This document shows positions 10,991-24,500 of a stretch of DNA of 64,000 bases, one piece after another. Source of the DNA: Bigelowiella natans CCMP2755 (taxonomy: Eukaryota; Cercozoa; Chlorarachniophyceae). Where the stretch lies: assembly GCA_000320545.1 (NCBI GenBank), contig ADNK01003061.1, positions 16,001 to 80,000 of the forward strand, in the 5' to 3' direction. The notes under the pieces were generated by a model, which was not told where the DNA came from, did no database searches, and worked only from the letters and a program-made list of their open reading frames with translations. A program made the translations under genes and the position numbers. The number at the start of each line of letters is the position of its first letter. Positions within the stretch are counted from its first letter, which is position 1.

Positions 10991-12037
10991 CTACATGGTG
11001 GCACACCCGAAAACGTTACAGTTTTGCGCGCAAGTCCCGCCGCTCTTGGAACGATTTCCGAGGTGTAGCTGTATGCTCATCTCCTCATCTTTCGATTCAC
11101 TCAAGGGGCGCCGAACAAAAGACTTGAAAACTGGTTCTCGCACGTCACCGTCCCCACCTCTCATACTCCCCGGGTATGCTTTCTCATCTCTGGAGTAGCA
11201 CGAGTCAGAGCGAATGCTTTCTTCGTCCTCGCCTCGGCTCGATTCAGCCTGCGATGATGCTGAATCCTGTGTGACCGAGGGGGAGGTTGTATGATGGGCG
11301 GGTGAAGGCTGGCCGAATTGCAAGATCGGTTGATTCTGCTCGGCGGCGGCCTGGCGTAATGACTCAAGCACCGGCCGAGGGGCGGATTGCTTCGATGACG
11401 AGCTTTGATTCAAGTTATTCTGCAACTGCTTAGAATCATGCTTCGCTCTTCTTCTCTCTACAGCAAGTTTTCGCCGTCGTGCTCTTTCGGCCCGGAATTT
11501 AGCTTGAATCTCAGCAACTTCTCTTGCAGCTATGGCGCGTTCTTCCGCCCTCTTCTTCTGGGCCTCCACCTCGCGTTTTGCTGCTTCTAATGCCGCGGCT
11601 TCTTCTCGCCTTAATCTTTCCATTTCCTCCAGTTGTCTATTAGAATATTGGTAGTTACCGCTCGTCTCCGGCGGCGTGCATGGAGCATCGACACGATATT
11701 GCTCAAACATTCGTTCCCCCCAATTCCGGAGGTTGTTGTTTCGGTGGAAAAACTCCTTTGGCGTTGGCTTTTCTTGCTTAATTTCACCACTGAAAGGGTT
11801 GATATCATTGCTTCTTTCGCCTTCAGAATAGTTGTCTCCTCTACCGAAGGAGGTGTAATCAATCCGCGGTTCAGTTCTCAGATTTTTCAATGCCTCTCGC
11901 TCATCTAATTCTTGTCGGTATTGTGATAATGTAAACCCATCCGTTACCACATCCACACTGCTGGCATCACTATTCTTTCGGGGTAATGTCCCCATAGTCG
12001 TGCTGCCGGCGGTGGTGCGCGGCAGAGCCCACAACAT
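10991..12037 (-). CDS. Coiled-coil protein of unknown function
   Basis: This is a single open frame of 348 codons. The middle third (about residues 135-210) is a highly charged heptad-like helix rich in E, R, K and A (for example LEEMERLRREEAAALEAAKR), which predicts a coiled coil. Both flanks are low-complexity Ser/Gln/Pro-rich sequence. The N-terminal part contains short polar motifs (YRQELDEREALKNL) and ends before the coiled coil at NYQYSNRQ. I recognise no catalytic domain. The length, lack of stops and consistent codon use support a real gene. The start is the first ATG; a second in-frame Met is at residue 15. Confidence 0.65.
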   Translation of the reverse strand: MLWALPRTTAGSTTMGTLPRKNSDASSVDVVTDGFTLSQYRQELDEREALKNLRTEPRIDYTSFGRGDNYSEGERSNDINPFSGEIKQEKPTPKEFFHRNNNLRNWGERMFEQYRVDAPCTPPETSGNYQYSNRQLEEMERLRREEAAALEAAKREVEAQKKRAEERAIAAREVAEIQAKFRAERARRRKLAVERRRAKHDSKQLQNNLNQSSSSKQSAPRPVLESLRQAAAEQNQPILQFGQPSPAHHTTSPSVTQDSASSQAESSRGEDEESIRSDSCYSRDEKAYPGSMRGGDGDVREPVFKSFVRRPLSESKDEEMSIQLHLGNRSKSGGTCAQNCNVFGCATM

Positions 12038-12059
12038 TATGGCTAATCGATAATTGAGG

Positions 12060-13740
12060 TTCTCTCGTAAATACTGTCACTGAGACGTTTCCTGAAAGAA
12101 CAATCGTCCAACTTAGGAAAGTCTTCCGCAGCCCTTAAAACGTGGCTTAAGATCCCCTCTCGGTACGACCGAATCTGGTGTATAACCCTTGTGCGATTTA
12201 GCAGGCTGTTAGAGGGGGGGTGAGGCTAAGAACGACTTGAGGTTTGTAGACTTCTCAGACTTACTTTTCATCAGAAAATATCAGCAATAAATTTTATAAG
12301 AGGGATAAATAACAGACGACTCACTAATTTTCTGTTTTTTTAACATTTAATCCCTTTTCATGACCTTTTACTTCATAAGAAAATCGGCTGAAACTCTATC
12401 GAGAAGTCGTATAAATCAGACGAAAAATTATTGAAGCCAGATTCATCAATTTATATATTATTTTTCATGTCGCATATATATTTACTAATCCAAAAGTTCA
12501 AATATTGACCAAAATCGACAAAATCAGTCTTCTTGGTTATTATTCTGAAATTTCAGCATTCAATTGTTACAAATAAAACTTGATTTCAGTAAATTGGACT
12601 ATTAATGTGACAAATATCGTTCTATTTGGGCTAAAATAATATGTATATAAATATTTCATAGAATACAATTTATACACATATACTGGATATACTATGTGAA
12701 ACTTCGTACAAATTCCCTTACATTTCGTAAAATTGACACATTTATCCTAGTTTCAATTAGTTTTTAGAAAAACGACATGTATTCATAAATTTTCTTCTCG
12801 GCATTATCTCTGCCAAGAGAAAAAAAAGCTCCATTGGGCGATTCTCACGCTAAAATCACGGCTTCTCGTGGAATACCCCCCCAATCTTGTGCATTATAAG
12901 ATATTTGATTTTGCATTAAAATCTACCAATTTAGATTATATAGGTAAAATATGTTTGGATATGTGAAAGAATATCAATAAATGGAATTATATAACAAAAA
13001 TATTTTTCGTGAATATAAAAGATATTGTTTATACTACTGAAACATATTCTCTAAAAAAATAATTTTCGGTTAGAACCAGAGAACTCCTTCTTCCGAAACA
13101 TTAATTGGGTAAATACGAGAAAATCAATATCGTTCTTAGAATTTTACAATAAATGTAGGAGATACTACAATTATGAACATAATTTTGGATGAAAAATAGA
13201 TCTAGATAGATGTAGGAGATCCTTGTGCAGCTCCTTCTTCTCTTAAGGCAGCTACTAAGACTCAAATTTGGCAAACTACCTTGATTATGTTATCCAAATC
13301 CGGGATATACAATGATATTTACTTAAAGCAGGTATTTTATGCTTTTATAACATTGAATTTTCTTAGTTAGATACTTTTTCCTCGTTATAGTTGAGTTGGT
13401 TAGGGAGAAAATATCGCACAATTTCCCTCTCTCAACCAATTTTAGGCAAAAAATACCAAATTAGTGTTCTACCTGACTCCTGATGCGACAGAAAAAAAAG
13501 AAAGTCTACTCTATCTAACCTCCACCATTTTGGGATAAAAGCTTAACATTGATGGGAGCACCCAACTGGAGCATGTAGTTTCGACTAAGACAAGGTATTT
13601 ATCATGTCGTTTAGATTAATGGCCACTGAATCGTGTGTATCTATGAATTGGTGCAACGCCTCTGGAAGCATCCGTAACCCCATTCCACTTGCTGTTGCAA
13701 TCAGCTGAAAGTCAACTAGCTGACCGAGGCTCCTAAGTAG
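12060..13740. other. AT-rich non-coding stretch
   Basis: About 1.7 kb, AT-rich between about 12240 and 13480, with many poly-A/T runs and no open frame of note. TpA is abundant, the reverse of the islands. It could be intergenic spacer or a large intron. I see no repeats, RNA genes or terminal structures in it. Confidence 0.5.
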
Positions 13741-13869
13741 AGGAATTGGCTTTATCTATGGGAGCATCTGTAAGCAGAGATGCTTTCAGGATACTCGACC
13801 CAAATGTAGTCTCTAAATATTTTTCAATGAGCGCGCCCCAACGCTCACACATACTTTATTACTCTCTAG

Positions 13870-15523
13870 AATCGAGGTTACGCGACACTAAGGGAGCTTC
13901 GATGTTTAAGGTCGCACACGCGATCTGAATCCCTACAATCTTTCCTGGAAGCAGTAGCGAAATCAAACTCGAAAGAAAACATGGTAGCCCAGGACGCTTT
14001 CGTCGAAAGCTTCAAGAGAGCCAAGAAAGTGCATCCGACACTTTTGACGGATTTGATCGAAGCAAAACGGTTTAACATTAATAGAAAAATCATCCCCGAG
14101 CTCATAATAACCATTGGATCTTAGATTCCCACAGAATACTCACAACATTTTGCGCCAGTATGGAAAGAGACTCCATCATAATTCTAGCTTTCTTCTCATC
14201 AGAAATGTCGATACCGTGCGTAAAGAAAGCGAGCTGAATAAGTTGCGGCTGAAATGTTTCGAATACAAGCGACATCTTCGAGGAAATAATCCAAAACATG
14301 AATCGAGGGTTGGTTGTTAGTGACAGACGAGTCTAATATCTTTTGTGCCACTCACCCGAAACATGCTTTATATGTTAACCCCTTTTTTGGATGTTGATTA
14401 AAATCATCGATGATATGAATAAGCCAACAATGTGAGAATCTTCCTGTTCCATATCAGAATATAAGGAGGGCGATCCTAGAAGTAGAGGTTTTAGAAGCTA
14501 AAAATCTACCAATGCTGGATGCAAATGGTAATTTAAACACATTTTATTCATTTCTTTTTCTTTTTGAGCTCACCGCCAAACATTGCATGTCGATGTCGAA
14601 GGCACCTTCCATTTTCCCGTGCATAGTCAGAATTCTAACCGAGTCTCTCTCTCTCTCTCTATCTATCTCTCTCTATTTCCAGGAAGCGTAGATCCATTTG
14701 TCATCGCTAAAGTCGATACAAGCCGTCCGCAATACACCATCACTAACAAACAAAATAAAAACCCTATTTGGAACGCTAAGTTCTTTTGGGAGATTCAACT
14801 AGAAATCCCAGGCGCAGGCTCTGCTACCGCTTCCAAGATAGAAGAGAAAAAGAAGAAAATAGTTGCGACTATGACAGGGGCCTCGGGAGATGACGACGCT
14901 GTCGAAGCTGACCGAAGTGAGTCTCTATCAGGCACAGCAGCAAATCCGGGCTACCTTCAACTGGAGGTCACCACCACTCTGCTTTAGATACATGCAGATC
15001 TTCTTTGGCTGAACAGACATTAGGAGCATTATTATTATGATTTAACTTATCATCTTTGTTTAATGCTCTTCTCTCTGCAATGCTTATACAGGTGTGGGAC
15101 CTTGATTACGCATCAGAGAATGATGTCATAGGTATTATATTATCCACTGAGCTTTGTCGATTATACTGACCCATTATATCTTCCGTTTGACGTCACTCTC
15201 GTTGTTGTTGTTCTCACGGTTGGATGTAAACAGGGCACATTCACATTCCCCTTGCTCTGGTCTTGGCAGAGCCCCCTTCATCTTCCCCTCCCTCTTCTTC
15301 TCCTTCACCAGCAACCACAGCTACACTCTGTGATTGGTTTGAAGTGATGCGGACGCCCCAAAGCCCCCACCGCACTGGTCATCATGACGAACCAGCTCGC
15401 AGGGTGCCAGAGCGTGGGATGGAAAACGCTGAAACTAAAGACCCTGACCCGAAATCGCTCTATTCGTCGTTCTCACGCAATGGAAACGATGAAAGTCCAT
15501 TTCCCGCATCTTTAGGTAATAGC

Positions 15524-15557
<34 letters not shown>

Positions 15558-15807
15558 CAGTAGCAGCAGATGGAAGATATGCTTGATGCAGCATGCACCT
15601 ATCGTCTCTCCACGCCGTAGAAGCACGCACTTGATATATTCGAAATGCGGTTTTCCTCTATTTTATGTTCTTCCTCTCCTATTGCAATCAGGAAAAGTGC
15701 TGGTGCGTGTAAGTATTAAACACCTCTCTTCACAAGAAGACGACAGGAGCCCACAGCTCAGCAATGAAGATGTGCAAAGGGTCATGAGGAAAATGCTCAC
15801 AGCGTAG
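13870..15807 (+). CDS. C2-domain (phospholipid/Ca2+-binding) protein, multi-exon
   Basis: Exons forming one C2 domain with agreeing phases are 14458-14527, 14683-14966, 15092-15131, 15234-15516 and 15692-15807. They read ILEVEVLEAKNLPMLDANG, then GSVDPFVIAKVD, NPIWNAKFFWEI, VWDLDYASENDVIG, GHIHIPLALVLAEP and GKVLVRVSIKHL, which follow the usual C2 strand order with the calcium-loop Asp residues (LDANGSVDPF, DLDYASEND). C2 domains dock proteins on membranes. A low-complexity Ser/Pro insert follows HIPLALVL. Upstream coding-looking segments at 13870-14100 (FVESFKRAKKVHPTLLTDLI) and about 14200-14310 (VDTVRKESELNKLRLKCF) probably belong to the same gene, but I found no clean donor joining them. 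The N-terminus is unknown. Confidence 0.75.
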
Positions 15808-15995
15808 ATTAGCACGTGTTAGTCATGTATAGCGTGCATGAGTATAATAGCCCTTCCCCCCATCGCAAAAAACCACGCCAAACACCCACAGCAAAGTAAT
15901 TGTACGCGTTGATAACGTGATAGAAAGAAAATTAGACATACTTCAGGATAAACCAGCGGTCAGCCGCCATTGTGTTGTCATGAACGATCGGGCTG

Positions 15996-16038
<43 letters not shown>

Positions 16039-17350
16039 CTTCAATTTAGGTGGTCAAATCCCTGCGAAAAGCATTAGCCCCGTTGTATGAGTACGAGGTG
16101 TTATCACTAACGTTTCTATGCAGTGCCAACACGAGAGACGAGTCATAACACCCCGCATCATCCTCCACGCATAGCCCTTCTGAAGACTCGCCCTATCTCG
16201 CCTTCCACATGGTGTTGTTTCGCGCGTAGGCTAAGAACGACAAAGTGGCGAGATTGCAGCATCGATCTCAGGTGTCGCACGGAGCGTCGTCGCGCAACAT
16301 AGCACAACGAATAGCGTCTAAACTTACGTATTAGTATCAGTAGCGTTGTCTCTCACTCCTCTATTCAACAAGCGCTCAGAAGATTCGCACAGCTGTTGTT
16401 GTTGCTGTTATCCCGCCATTGTGACGAACAGATGCTTGCGTTAGTAATTCTCTGTATTAGAAAGGCGAATCGAAACCGCCTCCTTCGCTCACACCGTTTT
16501 GTTGTTGGTGCTATTTCCTTTTAAAACAAGCAGGTCCTCGTCAGCCACTTCCCTGCAGAAATAGAGACCGTGCACAGCCGTTTTGACCACGTTACTCTCA
16601 CTGTTAGCGGAATGAATGGTAGGTGTTGAAGAAGAAGAAGAAGAAAAAGAAGAAGGATAAAACAGCATCACTAGATAGTTTACTCACGGCCCGTGTAAAA
16701 CACATTTTTGACTACCACTGCTACAATTACTACCACGCCCTGCCCCCCCTCCTCCCTCTCCTAGTCGCTAAAGGACGGCTAGTGTGCACAGATCTTCGTG
16801 TGGTAAGTGACTAAACTAGCTATTCAATTGTGCGAAGAAGAAGTATGCTGCTCTCAGATGGGAGAAAGAGGGAGTGAGGTTTTCGCGGAGAGGAGGAGAG
16901 AGGAGGAAAGACAGGGGCGAGAGACCGCCAGTAGAGATATAGCCAAAACGTTAGCGCGAGGTGCATAGATAGAGGTCTGTTTTGGCTCGCAGGTATTTCT
17001 CCCCGAATCAATATTGCAAAAAACCGACGCGAAAGAAAGCAACAACACGAAGAAAATGGACGACATTTTCGAGCATTGCGGTAGTTGTAAGACCCAAAAA
17101 CGATATCCAATGGCCACCTTATGCTAACTGCGCGCGTGGTGTTTTCACGTTGCACTCGAGTTTCATGCGACTACACACCAGGGCTCATGCTGATACACTA
17201 TTCATAAAATCAAAGACAGATGATATAATATTGATTCATAGTTTGAGAGTTTTTAGCTTCAGGATTGCTTACATCCTTATTACAAACATGGAGCAAAACT
17301 CAACGTTTTCTCTTCTCTTTCCAGCTGTGCCTCTTATTATTACTATAGAA

Positions 17351-17390
<40 letters not shown>

Positions 17391-18258
17391 ATCTATAATG
17401 CTATCTCGTTAAACTTATTCTGACACGGAACGCCGATTTTATGTGAAAACGATAAGGCCTCGACTGGACTGAGCGTCCTCTCAGTATTCCCCTGCAATTG
17501 ATGGAGAAAGTTTCTATGCAGCAGACAAACGGTGTGCTACTACTACTACTACTACTACTACTACTATCATTGCTACGACGACTGCTACTATTACCGCAAG
17601 CTTATTCGAGCATCATTTTTCCTCGTTGTTTCTTGCCCATTTTCTTAACATCTCGCCAAAAACATGTATCACGCTATGATTCACCGTTACGCAGACGTTA
17701 CCAAGACCCCACATGGCTTTGTGGCCATCAACACCATTCACACGAATCCCTGTGAGTAGTGTGTACGAATAGCCGTTGTAGCCTGCTTTCACTCAGTGAT
17801 TCATCTATCCAATCCATCAGTAAAAGAAATATTTACAAAAGATTTGTGGCAATTACACAAGTTTAGTGGCAAATGTGATGACGTTATCTTGGTGATACAG
17901 CCATCCATCTCGGCTGTATGTGTGTGCCCCCGTATATAAACCTAGATCTGTTATCGTGTATGTGTGTGTGTGCGCGCGTGTCGTAATCATGATCTTTGAG
18001 GACAGCGCTTGCTGTCCTGCCTATCTGGTTTCAGTTTTTGTGATTTAGCTCCTTGTGGTAGTTATTCCTCTCTCTTTTCCGATATTTATTTGTAACAAAA
18101 TTGTTTTCTTCTCAAATACGTTGCTTGATCATGCCCCCCCCCCCCTCCCCTTCCCCTCTCTAAGTCGGTGGAATGAGATACGGACAAGCACAAGCCGAGG
18201 GGCAAGCACAGAAGAAGATGCTGCTCAGTCGACTTCACCTTCATCAAAGTATTCCATT
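15808..18258. other. Intergenic/intronic, microsatellite-rich
   Basis: Contains (TC)n at about 16000-16034, (GT)n at about 17353-17390, a CTA tract at about 17536-17566 and GAA-type runs near 16630. No domain or exon chain is recognisable. Unplaced 5' exons of the downstream myotubularin gene could lie here. Confidence 0.45.
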
Positions 18259-19920
18259 ATGCTCTCGTGCTTGCATGTGCGTGTGTTGGAGAACAAATAT
18301 CTATTTGTGGAAGGAGAGAATGTTACTCGATCATCTGCACCGTTGCCGCTCATATGTACCACCCGCCGGTGAACATACGCTATGCATTTCAAGCTGCTAT
18401 GAGAACTAATACTAAGTCGATGCTAAGCATTCGATCGGAAATAGAGTTGAATTTATCGAAATGTTACTGCTGCTTTTTCACCAGAGAACTCAAGCGGAAA
18501 ACCCTACCGGGACTGCTCAAAGGAGGAGGGGGTCATTATACGATGAAGTGTTGATATCGATGATGTTCCTGTCGGGGCTCGGCTCATTCTGAAGAACAAA
18601 CAACATATATTGATTCCATATCATCGGTCTGACATTGCATTCACCTGAACGCAGACCGCTAACACGAAAAGCGCAAACATAGGAGAAGGAACGAAGCGAA
18701 GGAGAAACGCATGCACCCCGAGGACCAAAGGTTTGATATATTTATATTTTCCAACACTACTGCACAAAAACAACAAGAGAGGTTAAATACCACGACGCCC
18801 ATCACTACTACATTTTCGTGGATGGAGCTGCCGTCATCTTCGGCCTCACCCGAATAAAGACACTTTTATATTCATACCCTCTATCACGGGAGACTTTGGT
18901 GCAAACTAGTGGTCTTTTACCGATCAGCCGTATCCTGCATAAATCTGATTTTGTGCACCGTTCTTGTCTAGAAGGCACTCGCGGTGCCAAGGAGTCGAAG
19001 TCCAGTTTTCGCTGCAGCAGAATTCGTAAGAAAACAATGGCTCACGAAGCATTTCTACGAGGCTGTGCAATCATGTCTTTTTTGTTGTGATGAACTCTCT
19101 GAAGAGCGATACGACTTAAAAAGCTACTGATTTTGTCTGTACCCAAATACTAGTGTTCTTCTTTAAGAGTACAACAATGAAAAAAACATATATTTCTTTC
19201 TTTCTTTGCATCTCCCAGGCATCGAATGCTGGGACTTCCGTGTGCTCGATCTGGTCATAACACATCGTTTCCTTCGGTCATTTATTACGAGTCTAATTTA
19301 CTGCCCCCCTCCCTCCTCCCCCCCTTCTCTCCTTCCTCTCCAGACATTTTGGACTAAGACTAAAAGAGGAGAGCAGAGAATCAAGAACTTAAAGATGTTA
19401 CTAGAAGGTGTTATCTGCAGCATTCTCGGTCTTGTTATCAGACGATATTGAGAGCTGCCGTTGCATTAATCAAAGAATGCACTGGCCACGAATCTAAACC
19501 AGCTTAGTGTACATGGGAAGGAGCTCATCATACGGCAACTAACATTATAGGTTACGCGGCTACAAGATACTATTTTGGAGGGACTGTCTCAAAGAAATCG
19601 GCGCGTTTATTCCGCAGGAAAGCCAACCAAAGAACGAGTTCCTCCAAGGAACCGAACAGTTGTTTTCCCTATGATCTTGAGAGAGAAATGAGGCGACAGA
19701 AATTGGTGATACCATATCGAAGGATAATTGTTGTACGTGTAGTACGTATGTGTATTCTAAGGTCTTGTTGAGATATGCCAGCGCAATAGAGTGTCTGAGA
19801 TTGCTAAATCATAATCTAAACGAAGACATTCCATAATAGGATATGAAGGAATGGCGGATTTCGAGATGTAATACCATATATAAAAATGCATATCTAAACT
19901 AATAAATAAATTTATACAAA

Positions 19921-19954
<34 letters not shown>

Positions 19955-21444
19955 TCATGATCTTATCATCATCATCATCATCATCATCATCATTATCATC
20001 ATCATCATGATTTTCCCTATCTCAAACACCATACATAGAGATCGTGGTGTAAATCAAAAGCTTACCCATTTAATCAGCTGTGGTCAAGTTGCCTATGTAC
20101 TACTCACTTAAGAAATTTTCTCTTTGTTTAGGCAACGAAAGCTTCGAAGTTTGCCCGACGTACCCATCGTTAATGGTCGTTCTCCTCAACTGTGAAGCCT
20201 TTTCTTTTCCCCCATTTTTTACCTTAAAAAACAAGAAAGCGCTTACGAAAAACTCTTACGGTTTTATAGGTTGTCCCCCGATCATCGAGCGATAAGCTGC
20301 TGAAGGACACAGCCAAGTGATGACGATGATATATTTATATACCCGTGATGATGATGGTATAATGGTAGCATGCTGCTGCTGTAGCTGTTGATGTAGATGA
20401 TGATAAGAATCACGATATATCGATTATAAGAAGGGAATAAATGAAATATTAGCTTCGATAAAATCGTTTCTGGCTATAAGTAAAATATTTCGCCAGCCCC
20501 CCACCCCCTCGTCCTGATCGTCTCCCGTCTCTCTCGAGGGAGAGTAATCGAATAAATTTCGGCGCCAAACTCATAAAGCTTTCGTTTCTAATCTACATTT
20601 GTGTAGATTTCGTTCCAAAGGCCGCATTCCAGTTTTAACGTGGTACTGCTGTAGTGGTTTTCTGTTCTTTTCCACACTCCGCCGAATCTCAACGATTTAG
20701 ACCCCGCAAGAAATAATTTTCCTCTTCCCCCCCCCGTTTTGGCATGAAGGTTCGATCATAGCTCTGGTTGCAGCATTTCGCGTTGTGCGCAACCGCGTGT
20801 TGGATTAGGTGATACAATCGCACTTTGGACATCGAACTTCGTCGTTTGGAATGTGATAGTATAAGCAGTCGTTTACAATGATCATTTGCTTGGACAATAG
20901 GTAGCAACAGCTCTGAGCAAGATGAGCTGCATATAAGGTAATATTCAATACTTTGTAAGTTGTATCGCTATTTTCGTATATCGCGTACACACCTCTCATC
21001 GATTGATACCCGAATAATTTCCACTGGGATTTCAGGAACGTTCGTATAGCGGGGGGAGAGGAGCAAAGACGGTAATAAATTTTGGTAGCTTTAGGTTTCT
21101 TGTCTAAAAGTTACTAAACCGAAGCTTATTCAATTACAATGAATCGGCTGTTTTTTACGGCTTTTAATGACGCTATTATCTGCCACCGTATGCCTCTTTT
21201 AATACTCGTTCACCCAGGTAGGAGCGTGTATATTGAGGACTTTGTTGGTTTCTTTGATTTGTTTACTTCTCGGATTATACAGATTGGTTATTATCGACTG
21301 CAGATCCGAGATTGCTGCGGGCGCGAACTCCCTCAAAGGTTAGTGTACGCAGTGTGCTTGTGTGTGTGTGTGTGGGGGGGGGGGGGAGATAGAGGCACAA
21401 TAGCAGCAGCTAGACTATAAAGATGGTTTGCATATTATTCAGCA

Positions 21445-21484
<40 letters not shown>

Positions 21485-21518
21485 ACTTCAGCAAGCATAT
21501 TTATGCATCAAATATTAA

Positions 21519-21565
<47 letters not shown>

Positions 21566-24500
21566 AATACATGCACATAAATAAACACATCTTCGACTTC
21601 CCGTCGCCTCACCGTCCTATTTTTCAAAAGGAAAAGGAACGGAAAACATCCTCAATTATCACAACTGTAAGTGCCTCAACCATGGTCCATGACCCTTTCC
21701 GCCCTCTCTCTGCTCTATTGCATCTAAGCATAGTTGAAGGGATAAATGCGGTGTTTTTGAGTACTTTACACATCGTTCCGTCTTTTGTCACAGCGACGTT
21801 CTCCAAGCCTGAATTCGATCACATTGTGTTGTAATTTTGGCGCAGGTAAGTTGCTGTTTTCGGATATCGCTAACATTCACGCTGTGAGACACAGTTAAGT
21901 TGCGCGGTTTCTGCAGCCTCCGCGCGCACAATGGCCACGCACATGCGTTGAGACCACACGATTTTTGAGCGTTGTATAGATTGGTCTGGGAGGAAAGCGA
22001 TAATAGTGGAATAGCGTCAGACGAAAACCGAGTTGAGCAGCTCAAATCCTCTCTTATAACGCTCAGGCTTATATCTATTGCGAGCGGCGGTGGTCAGTAC
22101 TGATGACGATGCTAACTGGTAAGGGAGAACAACGAAAATTTAAAGAAGTGCGGTTTTGGTTCAATTAGTATTTTAAAATGGTTTCAAGGTTGCGTTTGCT
22201 CTTCTTCCTTTTCTTCGTTTTCCTTCTCTAAAAGATGTAAAGACGTCTCCTCCTTCCCTAGTGTGATTGCGCTGTTTGTTTCCTCAAGTGACGCTTGGTA
22301 TGCTTTTGGCTTGGGTGAATTATTCCATTGCATGTAAATGCTTTAGGTGGAGAGAAATACATAGGACGGGATGGATTGGTATGTTCTCTCAGAGGCATAT
22401 CATGCATAAGTTCTTTCTATCACCTTTTTCCTTTTTTGGGGGGATCATCTGGCGATATAATATGCACACCATTAATGCCTGCATCTGCGGAAGCTTTGGG
22501 CATGTGATAACTAGCTCTGTATTTCGTTTGAACAATACATATATTTTATTAAAGTACCATCGTTTGCGAGAGAACGTCGTTGTCGTGTAGTCGCTACCAA
22601 ACACCTGCATACATTGGAAAAATCTTTCTGTGAGTGTGTATATGCGAGAGCTAGGTTGACAAAGTATCATCAACACTGTATTCTACTAATTATAGGCCAC
22701 ATCGCATCTATTCTCTCTGCTGCTCTGAGAGCCGCGTAAGCATTATTCGTCATTTGGAAATCAGAATGATAATAATAAGAAGAAGTTGATGTGTATGTTT
22801 GATATCGTATTTCCCCTTCCCCCTTCTTCAACGCACACAGGTGCTACGTAAAGCAGCGGCAATATTCCGTCTTAGTCCACTGCTCTGATGGATGGGATCG
22901 CACGGCTCAGGTATGGCCTTTTGCCTCCAATATTCCGCGAAATTGACTCGAGGAACGATTGCGAGTAGACCCTCAGTATGTATCTCCAAAACACATGTTA
23001 TTATTCAGGTTGTGTCCCTAGCACAGATACTTATTGACCCTTACTACCGCACCATGGAGGGGTAGTAACTAGCGCTCGTAAACAAGATGTTCATTAAAAC
23101 GAATAAATCACAATTTTAGCGATTTATATCCGCCTTTGCGCTCGCATATGCGGATGTATTCTCTGCGTCTCCTCCAGTGTGTGTATCTGCGTGGTGAAAG
23201 GGGGGTGGGGAAGGGATCTATCCTACAATGCTGCTTTGCAGCGAGGGCTTTAGAAAGACGCAGTTTCATGTGCTATGCTGATACCGTACTCAATATTGCT
23301 GCTGTGCTGCTGCAGATTTGCAGTTCTGATAGAGAAAGACTGGATTGGATTTGGACACAAGTTTAAAGATCGCCTGGGGTTATTGTCATAGCAGTAGTAG
23401 TAGTAGTAGTAGTTGTTGTTGTTGTAGTAGGTATTGTTGTTAGCAAAAGCAGTTGTAGTAGTAATGGTAGTAGTAGTAGCAGCAGTAGTAGTAGTAGTTG
23501 TAGAGTTGTAAAAAATAGTTATAATAGAAGGAGGGGGAGGGGGAGGAGGAGAACAATAATTCAGAATTTCTCAAAGCAATAGATGGTGTACATATACAAT
23601 TGTAAATATTACATCTTTTGAAAATAATAGTGTTTCTGTGCGCGCGTGTGCGTGTGTGTGCGTGTAAAATTATGAAATACATCATCACCGTCGTGATATC
23701 TCAACAAAGCGCATGGGCGTCCTACTCTGACAAATAATCACTCGCATTTACGCCTAATGCTCACTGTTGATTGTTTGCTACAAAGATTCCAACGAAGATT
23801 CATTAGTGTTTGTCCTATTATCAGAGAAAGCCATGAAGGCAGTCCAGTGTTCCACCAGTAATTAACCGCACTTATCGTTTCCTTCTAAGCGTTGTCGTAG
23901 CGTTTGTCCAGCGTGCGATCTGCGATTAAATCCTGACTCTACACACTGCGTTTTCGCGTAGATTTCTCGACTGTGTGTGGCAGCTGACGGAGCAATTTCC
24001 GGACAAGTTCCAATTTAATGAAAGGTGGGGTGAGGTGAGGATGGATATGAAGCAGCACAGTTATGATTCTTACTTATCGATGTTTGCTTGCTCTGCCCCA
24101 CGTTCATACCCCTTTTGTTACACTCAAATGCAGGTTCCTAAAGCACATCTCGACGCATTGCCAAACGAATTGGTAGGGGGCTGTTCTTCTAAGTTTTGAG
24201 ACCTTTGCTGCGAGAGTATGCAAGTAGCACGTCTTTTGTGTAGCTCTCTTTTTAGTAGCAGTGCGGGAAGGGCCTTCCTTTGACGATTCCTAGCATGCAT
24301 AGTGCTCGCCGTACCTACCGTCGTGCATCACGAACATGCGCTCTCAAGCCTCGCCTCACTCTCTCTCTGGCATTGTCTGTTAAAAATACCAAACGTAGTC
24401 GTTCCAGCGACTACCCAACCGTAACTATGTGTGGGTGAATGTGTGTGCAGGTTCTCCACCTTCATCTGCAATTCTGACAAGGAGAGAAAAGAGCGGATGA